NCBI GenBank assembly: GCA_946540365.1 | Contig: CAMNIH010000005.1 | Coordinates: forward strand, 1 to 29,895 | Origin: an uncultured Bacteroidales bacterium | GTDB lineage: Bacteria > Bacteroidota > Bacteroidia > Bacteroidales > P3 | DNA length: 29,895 nt | Direction of reading: 5' to 3' | Shown here: positions 23,414 through 29,895 of the stretch, in pieces | Numbering within the stretch: position 1 is the stretch's first letter | Layout of the letters: every line of letters starts with the position of its first letter | The notes under the pieces: generated by a model | What the model was told of the DNA's origin: nothing | Seen by the model: only the letters and a program-made list of their open reading frames with translations | The model's database searches: none | Position numbers and translations under genes: made by a program

Positions 23414-23913
23414 TGCTGACCTCCCCGGGTTTGGTGGAATGTCAACTCGTTGGAGCCCAGCACCTCTTTCGCATCGGGATTGTAGATATGCAGGGTGAAG
23501 GTGTTGGCATCGGCGTGGTAGGTCAGCGTGTCGTTTCCGCCGTTGAAGCCATCGCCCTCCTGGTTGTAGAGCACCAGCGTGGTGCCGTCGAAGGTGTAGG
23601 CGCAGGTGTCCTCCAGCGTGACGTTCTGGTTGGCCGCCGGAGCGACGGGCACCTCGACGGCAAGGTCCATGAAGAGGTCGGCGTTCTCGCCGTCCAGGAT
23701 GTCGAGGACGGCGTTCAGGCTGACGTTCATCTCAATAGTGTAGCCCTGTACCTGCTGGTAGTGGGTGTGTTCGGCCTGGGCTTCCCAGGTGGTGCCCGCC
23801 AGGTTGAGCACTGCGGGCTGCTCGGGTTCGTCGTCCTGGCAGGCCGACAGGCCCAGGGTCATGGTCGTGGCCACAAAGAGCATGGCCAGCAGGTGAAGTT
23901 TCTGTTTCATCAT
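23410..23913 (-). CDS. Lipoprotein of unknown function coupled to the C10 protease
   Basis: 167 residues. MMKQKLHLLAMLFVATTMTLGLSAC is a lipoprotein signal with lipobox LSAC, and an acidic CQDDEPEQP follows, as often in surface-exposed Bacteroidota lipoproteins. The mature domain begins LAGTTWEAQAEHTHYQ and has a run of short beta strands (YTIEMNVSLNAVL, CAYTFDGTTLVLYN, TLTYHADANTFTLHIYN), a lipocalin-like pattern. I do not recognise the family. Because it ends with an ATGA overlap into the C10 protease gene, a partner or inhibitor role is possible: C10 proteases in other species have neighbouring inhibitor genes. That remains inference. Two adjacent start codons (23913, 23910) are possible. 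Confidence 0.75.
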   Translation of the reverse strand: MMKQKLHLLAMLFVATTMTLGLSACQDDEPEQPAVLNLAGTTWEAQAEHTHYQQVQGYTIEMNVSLNAVLDILDGENADLFMDLAVEVPVAPAANQNVTLEDTCAYTFDGTTLVLYNQEGDGFNGGNDTLTYHADANTFTLHIYNPDAKEVLGSNELTFHQTRGGQQ

Positions 23914-24088
23914 GTTTGGTTTTTATTGTTTCTATATTATATTGTCGCTCGAAGGGGGGCAAATCTTACACCCATGGGTGTGTTTTTAACATTTTTTCAG
24001 CCTTGCCGTCTGCGATTGTGAGGTGGCGCAGGATATAATGGGCTGGTTTCCTTTGCTGTAGACGATCGCCAACTCCCTGTATATGATG

Positions 24089-24096
24089 CAAAGGTA
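24089..24096 (-). promoter_or_regulatory. -7 element of the lipoprotein-C10 protease operon
   Basis: TACCTTTG on the minus strand (TAnnTTTG), about 175 bp upstream of the lipoprotein start. A TATTG lies 22 bp further upstream as a possible -33 element. The long leader contains only a 14-bp palindrome, ACACCCATGGGTGT at 23968-23981, as visible structure. Confidence 0.55.
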
Positions 24097-24162
24097 CATT
24101 TTTTTTAAGAATATGGAGCAATATTTGCCGGTATCTGAGGGGTGGTTGACTATAGGATGAGT

Positions 24163-24264
24163 CTACCATTTCTTCAGTCGTTCTTCAGTCGTTCTTCAGT
24201 CGTTCTTCAGTGATCACTGAAGAACGACTGAAGAACGACTGAAGAACGACTGAAGAAATGGTAG
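24163..24264. repeat. 102-bp perfect palindrome built from 11-bp tandem units (copy 2)
   Basis: Arms of 51 bp, from CTACCAT through three TTCTTCAGTCG units and one TTCTTCAGTGA unit to the centre GTGATCAC (between 24213 and 24214). It is fully symmetric, unlike copy 1 at 6524-6625, which has one mismatch. The left flank AGGATGAGT (24154-24162) is the reverse complement of the right flank of copy 1, so the two copies are in opposite orientation. It lies between the HU terminator and the promoter of the lipoprotein-protease operon. Confidence 0.97.
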
Positions 24265-24309
24265 CGTTGATAGGGATTCAAGTATGCTTTTTGGGGCGCC
24301 GGGGGGTGC

Positions 24310-24342
24310 AAAAAAAGTGGCCTCCACGTTGGAGGCCACTTT
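24310..24342 (-). terminator. Intrinsic terminator of the HU gene
   Basis: Arms AAAGTGGCCTCCA (24314-24326) and TGGAGGCCACTTT (24330-24342) form a perfect 13-bp stem with a 3-base loop. On the minus strand the stem is followed by a T-run to about 24310. It starts 22 bp after the HU stop codon. Confidence 0.92.
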
Positions 24343-24364
24343 CTAATGGTTTGCCTGAACGACC

Positions 24365-24649
24365 TTATTTCTTCTTGGTCTTCTTCTGGGCAATGAGATT
24401 GCTGCCGGCTTTGAATTTGGCAACTTTCTTGGCGGGAACCTTGACGGCCTTGCCGGTCTGCGGGTTCTTGGCGGTGCGAGCCTTGCGCTCAACCACGCTG
24501 AAGGTGCCGAATCCGATGAGGGTCACCTTCTCGCCTTTGTTCAGCTGCTCGGCAATGGTAGCAAAGCAAGCGTTCACAGCCTCTTTGGCGGCTACTTTGG
24601 TCATGCCGGCCTTTTCGGCCAGGGCGTTAACAAGTTCGGTTTTGTTCAT
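24365..24649 (-). CDS. HU family DNA-binding protein
   Basis: 94 residues, the normal HU length. MNKTELVNALAEKAGMTKVAAKEAVN forms the helical dimerisation part. VTLIGFGTFSVVERKAR contains the signature GFGTF, and the arm region carries RTAKNPQTGKAVKVPAKKVAKF with the NPQTG tip that intercalates into DNA. The tail is Lys-rich (KKTKKK). HU dimers bend and compact DNA and help recombination and replication. The gene has its own promoter with both elements (24698-24730) and its own terminator, so it is a single-gene unit. Several HU paralogues are usual in Bacteroidota, so no hupA/hupB label is given. The 102-bp palindrome lies just beyond its terminator. Confidence 0.96.
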   Translation of the reverse strand: MNKTELVNALAEKAGMTKVAAKEAVNACFATIAEQLNKGEKVTLIGFGTFSVVERKARTAKNPQTGKAVKVPAKKVAKFKAGSNLIAQKKTKKK

Positions 24650-24697
24650 AATAATTATGTTTAAAAGGTTAATAATTACCTATTTAATTTTTCGATG

Positions 24698-24730
24698 CAA
24701 ATGTATGAAAACTTTTTGAATTGGAGCAAA
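24698..24730 (-). promoter_or_regulatory. Promoter of the HU gene
   Basis: On the minus strand TTTG (24727-24730) and TACATTTG (24698-24705) are 21 bp apart, matching the Bacteroidota -33/-7 pattern. The -7 element is 48 bp from ATG 24649, and the region is very AT-rich. Confidence 0.75.
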
Positions 24731-24771
24731 TTTTTTTTGCAAATTTTTTCAAAAATATTTTAACTGCATTT

Positions 24772-25707
24772 TCAATCGTCTATGAACCAACCGTTTAGAT
24801 TGTTTCCGCGCAGAAACTCTTCGATGCCGTTTCGCTTTTTACCCGCCATTTGGAGGCTCAAAATTTCGACAAATCCGTCTGCTACACCGATTTTTAGCAC
24901 TTTTTTTCCATCGGTTTTGAGTGTGTTTTGGGGCACTGTGGCGTCGTCGACATAGCGTGCCTGGAAGACTTTGAAGGGGACTTGTGCGCCCTGTGGCGAG
25001 CGCAGGGTCATGATGGCTGCGGGGTAGGGGGCGAGGCCCCGGATGAAGTCGACCACCTGGCGTCCGGGCTGGCGGAAGTCGATGCGGCAGTCGTCCTTGA
25101 AGATCTTGGGGGCGGGGGTGGGGTTGCCGCTTTGGGGCTGCGGGATGACGCTGCCGTCGGCCAGCCGGTCGAGGGTCTGCACGACGAGCGCGCGCCCCAT
25201 GAGGGCGAGGCGGTCGTGGAGGCTGCCGGCATCGTCGTCGGGGCTGATGGGGGTGGATTGCTGCAGCAGGATGGAGCCCTCGTCGATGCGGTGGTTGAGC
25301 ATGAAGGTGGTGACGCCGGTCTCGCGTTCGCCGCGTATGATGGCCCAGTTGATGGGTGCGGCGCCGCGGTAGCGGGGCAGGAGCGAGGCGTGCAGGTTGA
25401 AGGTGCCGCGGGGCGGCATGTTCCACACCGCCTCGGGCAGCATGCGGAAGGCCACCACGACGAAGCAGTCGGCCCCGTAGGCGCGCAGGGCGGTGAGGAA
25501 GGCCTCGTCGCGCAGCCGTTCGGGTTGCAGCAGGGGCAGGCCGTGGTCGAGGGCGTACTGTTTCACGGCGCTGAAGATCACCTTTTGTCCGCGGCCGGCT
25601 TGCCGGTCGGGCACGGTGACCACGGCACAGACCTCGTGGCGGCTGTGCATGATGGCGTCGAGGCTCTCGACGGCGAAATCGGGCGTGCCGAAGAAGATTG
25701 TCTTCAT
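24772..25707 (-). CDS. fmt: Methionyl-tRNA formyltransferase
   Basis: 311 residues, a standard length. The N-terminal MKTIFFGTPDFAVESL, the catalytic block FNLHASLLPRYRGAAPINWA (N104, H106) and IDEGSILLQ (D142) form the formyl-transfer site using 10-formyltetrahydrofolate. The C-terminal domain that recognises initiator tRNA follows (about 205-311). Fmt formylates Met-tRNA for translation initiation. Many genomes pair fmt with def; here it follows ribH with a 42-bp gap. The last 190 bp of the gene are clearly more AT-rich than the rest, and no stem-loop terminator follows the stop, so transcripts may continue into the HU leader. Confidence 0.96.
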   Translation of the reverse strand: MKTIFFGTPDFAVESLDAIMHSRHEVCAVVTVPDRQAGRGQKVIFSAVKQYALDHGLPLLQPERLRDEAFLTALRAYGADCFVVVAFRMLPEAVWNMPPRGTFNLHASLLPRYRGAAPINWAIIRGERETGVTTFMLNHRIDEGSILLQQSTPISPDDDAGSLHDRLALMGRALVVQTLDRLADGSVIPQPQSGNPTPAPKIFKDDCRIDFRQPGRQVVDFIRGLAPYPAAIMTLRSPQGAQVPFKVFQARYVDDATVPQNTLKTDGKKVLKIGVADGFVEILSLQMAGKKRNGIEEFLRGNNLNGWFIDD

Positions 25708-25749
25708 TATATTATAGGTAAAGGAGTTGTTCGGAAGGACTTTCGGGGG

Positions 25750-26232
25750 TCAGACCGAGGCGCGGTAGGCGAGCATCTTGAGGGCGGCGACGGCGCCTTC
25801 GACCCCCTTGTTGCCGTGTTGTCCGCCGGCGCGGTCGAGGGCCTGCTGCATGGTGTCGCAGGTCAGCACGCTGAAGATGACGGGGCGCTCATGCTTGAGG
25901 GCCACGTTGGTGATGCCCTGCGCCACGGCTTGGCAGATGAACTCGAAGTGGCGTGTCTCGCCCTGGATGACGCAGCCGATGCAGATCACGGCGTCGACCT
26001 GGCTCAGATGGATCATCATGTCGGCCGCCGAGCTGAGCTCGAAGGTGCCGGGCACGCGGCGCACGAGGAGGTTCTCGTCGCGGACGCCGTGCTGGCGCAG
26101 CGTGTCGACGGCGCCCTGAAGCAGGGCGTCGGTCACTTCGGGGTTCCATTCGGCCGCGATGACGCCGATGGTGTAGGGGCTTCCGTCGGGCACCGCCGCG
26201 GGATCGTAGTCGGAGAGGTTGGTTTTCTTCAT
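25750..26232 (-). CDS. ribH: 6,7-dimethyl-8-ribityllumazine synthase
   Basis: 160 residues. Motifs in order: IGVIAAEWNPEVTDALLQGA (the conserved W/F-N substrate loop), VPGTFELSSAADMM, CIGCVIQGETRHFEFIC, then VIFSVLTCDTMQQALDRAGG with HGNKG before the C-terminal helix. These are the active-site parts of lumazine synthase, which condenses 5-amino-6-ribitylaminouracil with dihydroxybutanone phosphate in riboflavin synthesis; the enzyme usually forms pentamers or 60-mers. The conserved His of the catalytic TRHFEFI is present. Its start is 7 bp after the stop of the rpoN/M23 frame, and fmt follows at 42 bp. No other rib gene and no FMN riboswitch were seen. Confidence 0.96.
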   Translation of the reverse strand: MKKTNLSDYDPAAVPDGSPYTIGVIAAEWNPEVTDALLQGAVDTLRQHGVRDENLLVRRVPGTFELSSAADMMIHLSQVDAVICIGCVIQGETRHFEFICQAVAQGITNVALKHERPVIFSVLTCDTMQQALDRAGGQHGNKGVEGAVAALKMLAYRASV

Positions 26233-26239
26233 AGGGAAA

Positions 26240-28525
26240 TCAAAAGTCGTTTTTGCTGTGGATGACAGGTTGGTTCTTGGGGCGTTTCTTGCCTTCGCGG
26301 ATGATGCTTTCGTCGGCTTTGTAGGCTAAGCGTTCCCCCTGGCGGGGCTGGCGGATGCCGAAGTAGCTCTTGTCGAGGTGCAGACGGCGGGTGCGCAGGC
26401 TGTGGTTGCGGAAGTCGAGGATCCATTCGGGGTCGAAGGTCTGGTAGAGGAATCGGCACTCGAAGTGGAGGTGTGGGCCTGTGCTGTTGCCGGTGGAGCC
26501 GCCGAGGCCTATGATGTCGCCCGCCTGGACTTGTTGGTTGGTGGCGACATGGATTTTGGAGAGGTGCCCGTAGAGGGTCTCGAGGCCGTTGGGGTGGCGG
26601 ATGACGATGCAGTTGCCGTAGCCGCCCATGCGCGAGGCCACGCGGATGGTGCCGCTGAAGGCGGCGCGGACGGGGTCGCCGGTGTTGAGGGCGATGTCGA
26701 CGCCATGGTGGCCGCGCTGCCAGCGCCAGCCGTAGGGGCTCGTTTTGGCGCCCTGCACGGGGAAGCAGAAGTCGGTCGAGTCGCGCGCCAGCAGGAGGTT
26801 GATTTCGTCGGGCAGCTGGTCGAGCTGGGTGCGCCCGTGGGGGTTGACGCGGTTGTGCGGGAATCCGTCGTACCACAGGGGTACGGTGTAGGCCTCTGCC
26901 GTGGCGGCCGCCGTGGCGGGCTCGGGTTCGGCGGGTGCCGGCCGGCCGCCCCCCTTGACGGGGCGGGGCTGCACGGCGGCGGCCTGTGCCTTGGCGTCGG
27001 CGCGCTTCTGCTGCGCCTGCTGCCGGGTTCCGGCCTCGATGCGGAGGGCGATGATCGAATCGTAGTAGGAGGTCTGCGCCGCGCTCCAGAGCGGTGCGGA
27101 CACCAGCAGGAGCAACATCAGCACACGGCGCAGACGCGCCACGGGGATGCCGAGCTGCTCGCGGTATTTGGCCACTGTGCGGCGGGCCAGCGGAACCCCC
27201 TGCTGGTTGAACTGGCGGGCGATGGCGTCGTCGGACAGGGGCGCTTGCTTGTCCTCGGATTCGATGATGTCGGTGAGGCGCTGCTTGATGGTCTCGACCG
27301 ACACTTCGTCGCCGCTGTCGGTGGTCATGCCTTTGGAGAAGCAGTCCTTGAGCGGGATGGTGCCGAAGTCGGTCTGGAGGTATTTGCTGTTGGCCATGCG
27401 CGAGACGGTGCTGATGTCGAGGCCTGTGGCTTCGGCCACCTCGCGTTGGCGCAGCGGCTGCAGCAGGTCGGGGTTGCCGCTGAGCAGAAACTGGCGTTGG
27501 TGTTTGACGAGGTAGCGCATGACGCGCACGATGGTGTCGTGCCGCTGCTGGAGCAGGTCGATGAACCCCTGGGCGTCGGCCTGCTTGGACCGCAGGAACT
27601 GGATGGTGGTTTTGTCGCCCTTGGCGGCCTCCATCTCATGCAGCATGTCGGTGTAGTATTCGTTGAGGCTCAGCCGGGGCAGGTGGCTGTCGTTGAGGTA
27701 GAACTGCAGCTGTCCGTCGTGCTGGGTGAGAATGATGTCGGGGATGATGGCGACGGCGTCGTCGCTGTCGGCCGCCGAGGAACCGGCGGGCTTGGGGTTG
27801 AGGCGCCGAATGAGATCGACGGCCCGCTGGAAGGTCTCCTGGTCGATGCCGAGGGCGGCGCAGATGCGCTCGTAGCGGTGGCTGGCAAAATCTGCGAAAT
27901 GGTCGCGGATGATTGCGATGGCGATGGTGTGGGTCCCGGGATCGTCGGCGGGCGGGTCGGAGCGCTGGAGTTGCAGGAGCAGACACTCCTGCAGGTTGCG
28001 GGCTCCGATGCCGGGCGGGTCGAGGCTTTGTACGATGCGGAGGGCGTCGTCCATCTCGGCGTCGGAGGCTTCGATGCCCTGGCGGAAGGCCAGGTCGTTG
28101 GCCACGAGGGCCAGGTCGCGCCCCAGGTAGCCTGCGTCGTCGAGCGTGCCGATGATCTCGGTGGCGATGGTCTGCTGGCGTTCGTCGAGGGGGCGCAGGG
28201 CCAGTTGGCCGAGCAGCCGTTCGGTGAAGGAGAGGGTGTCGCTGATGACGAATTCGCGCCGTACGGTGTTGGGGTCGCTCTCTTCGTGCTCGCGGTAGTC
28301 GTAGTCGAAGCCGTCGTCGTCGGGGGCGTCCCAGTCGCTGATGTCGTTGTCGACCGCGGGCAGGGGCTCGGTGTCGGTGGCTTCGGCTTCCAGAAGGGGG
28401 TTCTTCTCTACCTCCTCCTTGATGGCTTGCTCGAGATCAGTGACGGGCAACTGCAGCAGACGCATCAACTGGATCTGCTGGGGTGATAGTTTCTGCTGCA
28501 GTTGCTGTCGCTGGATTTGTCGCAT
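26240..28525 (-). CDS. rpoN: Sigma-54 factor joined in frame to a secreted M23 metallopeptidase
   Basis: One continuous 761-codon frame. Residues 1-467 are a complete sigma-54: Gln-rich activator region (RQIQRQQLQQKLSPQQIQLM), acidic region 50-85, core-binding region, helix-turn-helix (EVAEATGLDISTVSRMAN, about 362-379) and the RpoN box ARRTVAKYRE (447-456). It then reaches IPVARLRR, the usual RpoN end. Without a stop, residues 469-485 form a signal peptide (LMLLLLVSAPLWSAAQT). Residues 486-761 are an M23 peptidase, with a coiled/Pro-Ala linker, then HHGVD (H606, D610), YGHL, and the GPHLHFE zinc motif (H685, H687). Sigma-54 directs bEBP-dependent transcription and M23 enzymes cut peptidoglycan, so a single working protein is improbable. 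Either a one-base change fused two genes or an internal start at 27118 makes the peptidase separately. Confidence 0.9.
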   Translation of the reverse strand: MRQIQRQQLQQKLSPQQIQLMRLLQLPVTDLEQAIKEEVEKNPLLEAEATDTEPLPAVDNDISDWDAPDDDGFDYDYREHEESDPNTVRREFVISDTLSFTERLLGQLALRPLDERQQTIATEIIGTLDDAGYLGRDLALVANDLAFRQGIEASDAEMDDALRIVQSLDPPGIGARNLQECLLLQLQRSDPPADDPGTHTIAIAIIRDHFADFASHRYERICAALGIDQETFQRAVDLIRRLNPKPAGSSAADSDDAVAIIPDIILTQHDGQLQFYLNDSHLPRLSLNEYYTDMLHEMEAAKGDKTTIQFLRSKQADAQGFIDLLQQRHDTIVRVMRYLVKHQRQFLLSGNPDLLQPLRQREVAEATGLDISTVSRMANSKYLQTDFGTIPLKDCFSKGMTTDSGDEVSVETIKQRLTDIIESEDKQAPLSDDAIARQFNQQGVPLARRTVAKYREQLGIPVARLRRVLMLLLLVSAPLWSAAQTSYYDSIIALRIEAGTRQQAQQKRADAKAQAAAVQPRPVKGGGRPAPAEPEPATAAATAEAYTVPLWYDGFPHNRVNPHGRTQLDQLPDEINLLLARDSTDFCFPVQGAKTSPYGWRWQRGHHGVDIALNTGDPVRAAFSGTIRVASRMGGYGNCIVIRHPNGLETLYGHLSKIHVATNQQVQAGDIIGLGGSTGNSTGPHLHFECRFLYQTFDPEWILDFRNHSLRTRRLHLDKSYFGIRQPRQGERLAYKADESIIREGKKRPKNQPVIHSKNDF

Positions 28526-28535
28526 TCAGTGGGTT

Positions 28536-29895
28536 TTAGCGGACGATGTCCATCTCGGCGATGAGGTTCTTGGCACCGGCATAGATGTCGATGACCCAGA
28601 GCATGTAGCGGCTGTCGAGGCAGATGCAGCGCTGCAGGTTCTCCTCGAAGTCGATGTCGCCGCTCATGGCCTCGCTGTTGCCGTCGAAGGCGAGTCCGAT
28701 GAGGACGCCTTTGCCGTTGATGACGGGCGAGCCGCTGTTGCCGCCGGTGATGTCGTTGTTGGTGATGAAGCAGGTCGGCATCTCGCCTTTCTTGTTGGCG
28801 TAGGGGCCGAAGTTCTTGGCCTTATAGAGCTCCTTCAGGCGGGCGGGCACCTCGAACTCGGCGTTCTCGGGGTCTTCCTTCTGGATGATGCCGTCCATGG
28901 TGGTGTAGTAGTGGTAGGAGACACCGTCCTTGGGGTCGTAGCTCATCACGTTGCCGTAGGTGAGGCGGATGGTGGAGTTGGCGTCGGGCGACATGAGTTT
29001 CTTGCCGTCGTTGATCTGGAGGATGCCGTCGGTGAAGTCGCGGATGCCGCGCTGCAGGTTGTCCGAGGTCTGCTGGGGCACGGCGGCGTTGAGGGCCAGG
29101 TAGCAGTCGAGGGCCTGGCTGCCCACGGCGGCCAGCGGGTCGTTCTCGGCCTTCTTGGCGTTGGGTTTCTCCATGAACTTGGCCAGTGCCTCGGCGTTGG
29201 CGAAGATGCTGCCCTTGTAGAGCTGGTCGACGTACTTGTTCCAGTCGCCTTTGTACTTCTTCTGGGCTTTGGTGAGGAACTCAGGGCACTTGGCGGGATC
29301 CATGTGCGAGTAGACGTAGCCGAAGAGGGCGGCAGCCAGACGGCGGTCCACCTGCTCGTCGTAGTCCTTGTAGAAGTTGGCGATGTAGCCACGGTAGCGG
29401 CTGAGGTCGGCCTTCTTGTCCTCGCCGAGTTCCTTGGCGAAGGTGCGGCTCAGGCGGGCGGCGAAGAGCGGTGCCTCGGCGCCGGCCAGGATGCCCTCGT
29501 AGAGGTACTGCTGGGCCTCCTCCACGTCGCGGCGGGCGGCATAGCCCTGACGGATCAGACCGAGGGCGTCGTTGTACTTCGGAGCCTTCTGGAAGCGGGC
29601 CCATTCGGTGTATTCTTTCTCCACCTGCTGCTTGACGCCCATGGTGTTGAGGTTGCGCAGGGCCTTGTTCTGCTCGTGGCTGTACTTCCAGTAGTTGGAG
29701 CAGCTGGCATACTTGGAGGCGTATTTGATGCGGGTGGCCTGGTCGGCGGCCATCTCCTCGCGCAGGATGTTGATCTTCACAGTGCGGATCTCGTAGCGGA
29801 GCTTGTTGGTGACGTCCATGGTCTCGGCGAGGCCGTAGCTGGTGAGGAAGTGGTCGGTGGTGCCGGGGAAGCCCATGACCATGGCGAAGTCGCCG
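28536..29895 (-). CDS. S46 family dipeptidyl-peptidase (DPP7/DPP11-like), N-terminal part beyond the window
   Basis: The frame is open through the right edge (GDFAMVMGFPGTTDHFLTSY), so the ATG at 29882 is not taken as the start; about 450 C-terminal residues are visible. GFPGTTDHFLTSYGL and the helical region after it are typical of S46 enzymes. NDITGGNSGSPVINGKG holds the catalytic Ser (codon 28734-28736), and FDGNSEAMSGDIDFE follows. S46 enzymes are periplasmic or surface exopeptidases that release dipeptides in asaccharolytic Bacteroidota. The Gly in FDGN sits where I recall DPP11 having Arg, favouring a DPP7-like preference for hydrophobic P1 residues; this is from memory. The rpoN frame starts 10 bp after its stop. 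Confidence 0.92.
   Translation of the reverse strand, partial: GDFAMVMGFPGTTDHFLTSYGLAETMDVTNKLRYEIRTVKINILREEMAADQATRIKYASKYASCSNYWKYSHEQNKALRNLNTMGVKQQVEKEYTEWARFQKAPKYNDALGLIRQGYAARRDVEEAQQYLYEGILAGAEAPLFAARLSRTFAKELGEDKKADLSRYRGYIANFYKDYDEQVDRRLAAALFGYVYSHMDPAKCPEFLTKAQKKYKGDWNKYVDQLYKGSIFANAEALAKFMEKPNAKKAENDPLAAVGSQALDCYLALNAAVPQQTSDNLQRGIRDFTDGILQINDGKKLMSPDANSTIRLTYGNVMSYDPKDGVSYHYYTTMDGIIQKEDPENAEFEVPARLKELYKAKNFGPYANKKGEMPTCFITNNDITGGNSGSPVINGKGVLIGLAFDGNSEAMSGDIDFEENLQRCICLDSRYMLWVIDIYAGAKNLIAEMDIVR

Noticed and set aside
23968..23981. ACACCCATGGGTGT as a terminator
   Set aside because: It is a short palindrome with no proper loop and lies in a leader; the T-run lies only on the plus strand, where no gene ends nearby.
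26378..28486. 702-codon antisense open frame opposite the rpoN/M23 frame
   Set aside because: Also codon-aligned with the sense gene and low-complexity; no start signals or domains.

Overview
The window looks like chromosomal DNA from a GC-rich member of the Bacteroidota, most likely an uncultured Bacteroidales. Three lines of evidence support this. Several genes have the Bacteroidota promoter signature TAnnTTTG upstream (6722, 14818, 16613, 16747, 21309, 24089, 24698). Three secreted proteins end in type IX secretion (T9SS) C-terminal sorting domains. The gene content (GxxExxY protein, DUF4292-like lipoprotein, C10 and S46 peptidases) is typical of the group. No rRNA, tRNA, CRISPR array, phage or complete insertion sequence was seen.

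Region by region. 1-6038 (minus strand): a truncated THUMP-like methyltransferase, a GxxExxY gene bracketed by inverted repeats, a sugar-nucleotidyltransferase-like gene, then a tightly packed set (TPR lipoprotein, DUF4292-like lipoprotein, LolA-like periplasmic protein, TadA-type deaminase). 6039-6841: a mosaic of dispersed repeats, a 102-bp palindrome and a promoter. 6842-9655 (plus): a large T9SS cargo gene with its own promoter and terminator. 9656-10551: two repeat arrays in opposite orientation, the larger built from 53-bp units. 10552-14727 (minus): a Cys-repeat T9SS protein, an ApbE lipoprotein and YicC, closely coupled. 14914-16555 (minus): rlmD and rpmH. 16808-19193 (plus): a small TPR-like protein, secG and a RecD-like helicase. 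19186-21248 (minus): gpsA coupled to an acyltransferase. 21434-23913 (minus): a lipoprotein coupled to a C10 cysteine protease with a T9SS tail. 23914-24364: a promoter, a second copy of the 102-bp palindrome in inverse orientation, and the HU terminator. 24365-29895 (minus): HU, fmt, ribH, a continuous rpoN plus M23-peptidase reading frame, and the C-terminal part of an S46 dipeptidyl-peptidase.

How the genes fit together. Much of the window is envelope and secretion biology: SecG exports the precursors, T9SS tails send three of them to the surface, and the lipoprotein/LolA-like cluster probably serves the outer membrane. GpsA makes glycerol-3-phosphate and the coupled acyltransferase probably uses a related phospholipid precursor. 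TadA, RlmD, L34 and Fmt belong to translation.

The most unusual observations are: the in-frame joining of sigma-54 to a secreted M23 peptidase with no stop between them; the pair of 102-bp palindromes in opposite orientation 17.6 kb apart; the 53-bp array with a duplicated five-unit higher-order structure; the inverted repeats around the GxxExxY gene; and an intrinsic terminator lying inside the first codons of apbE.
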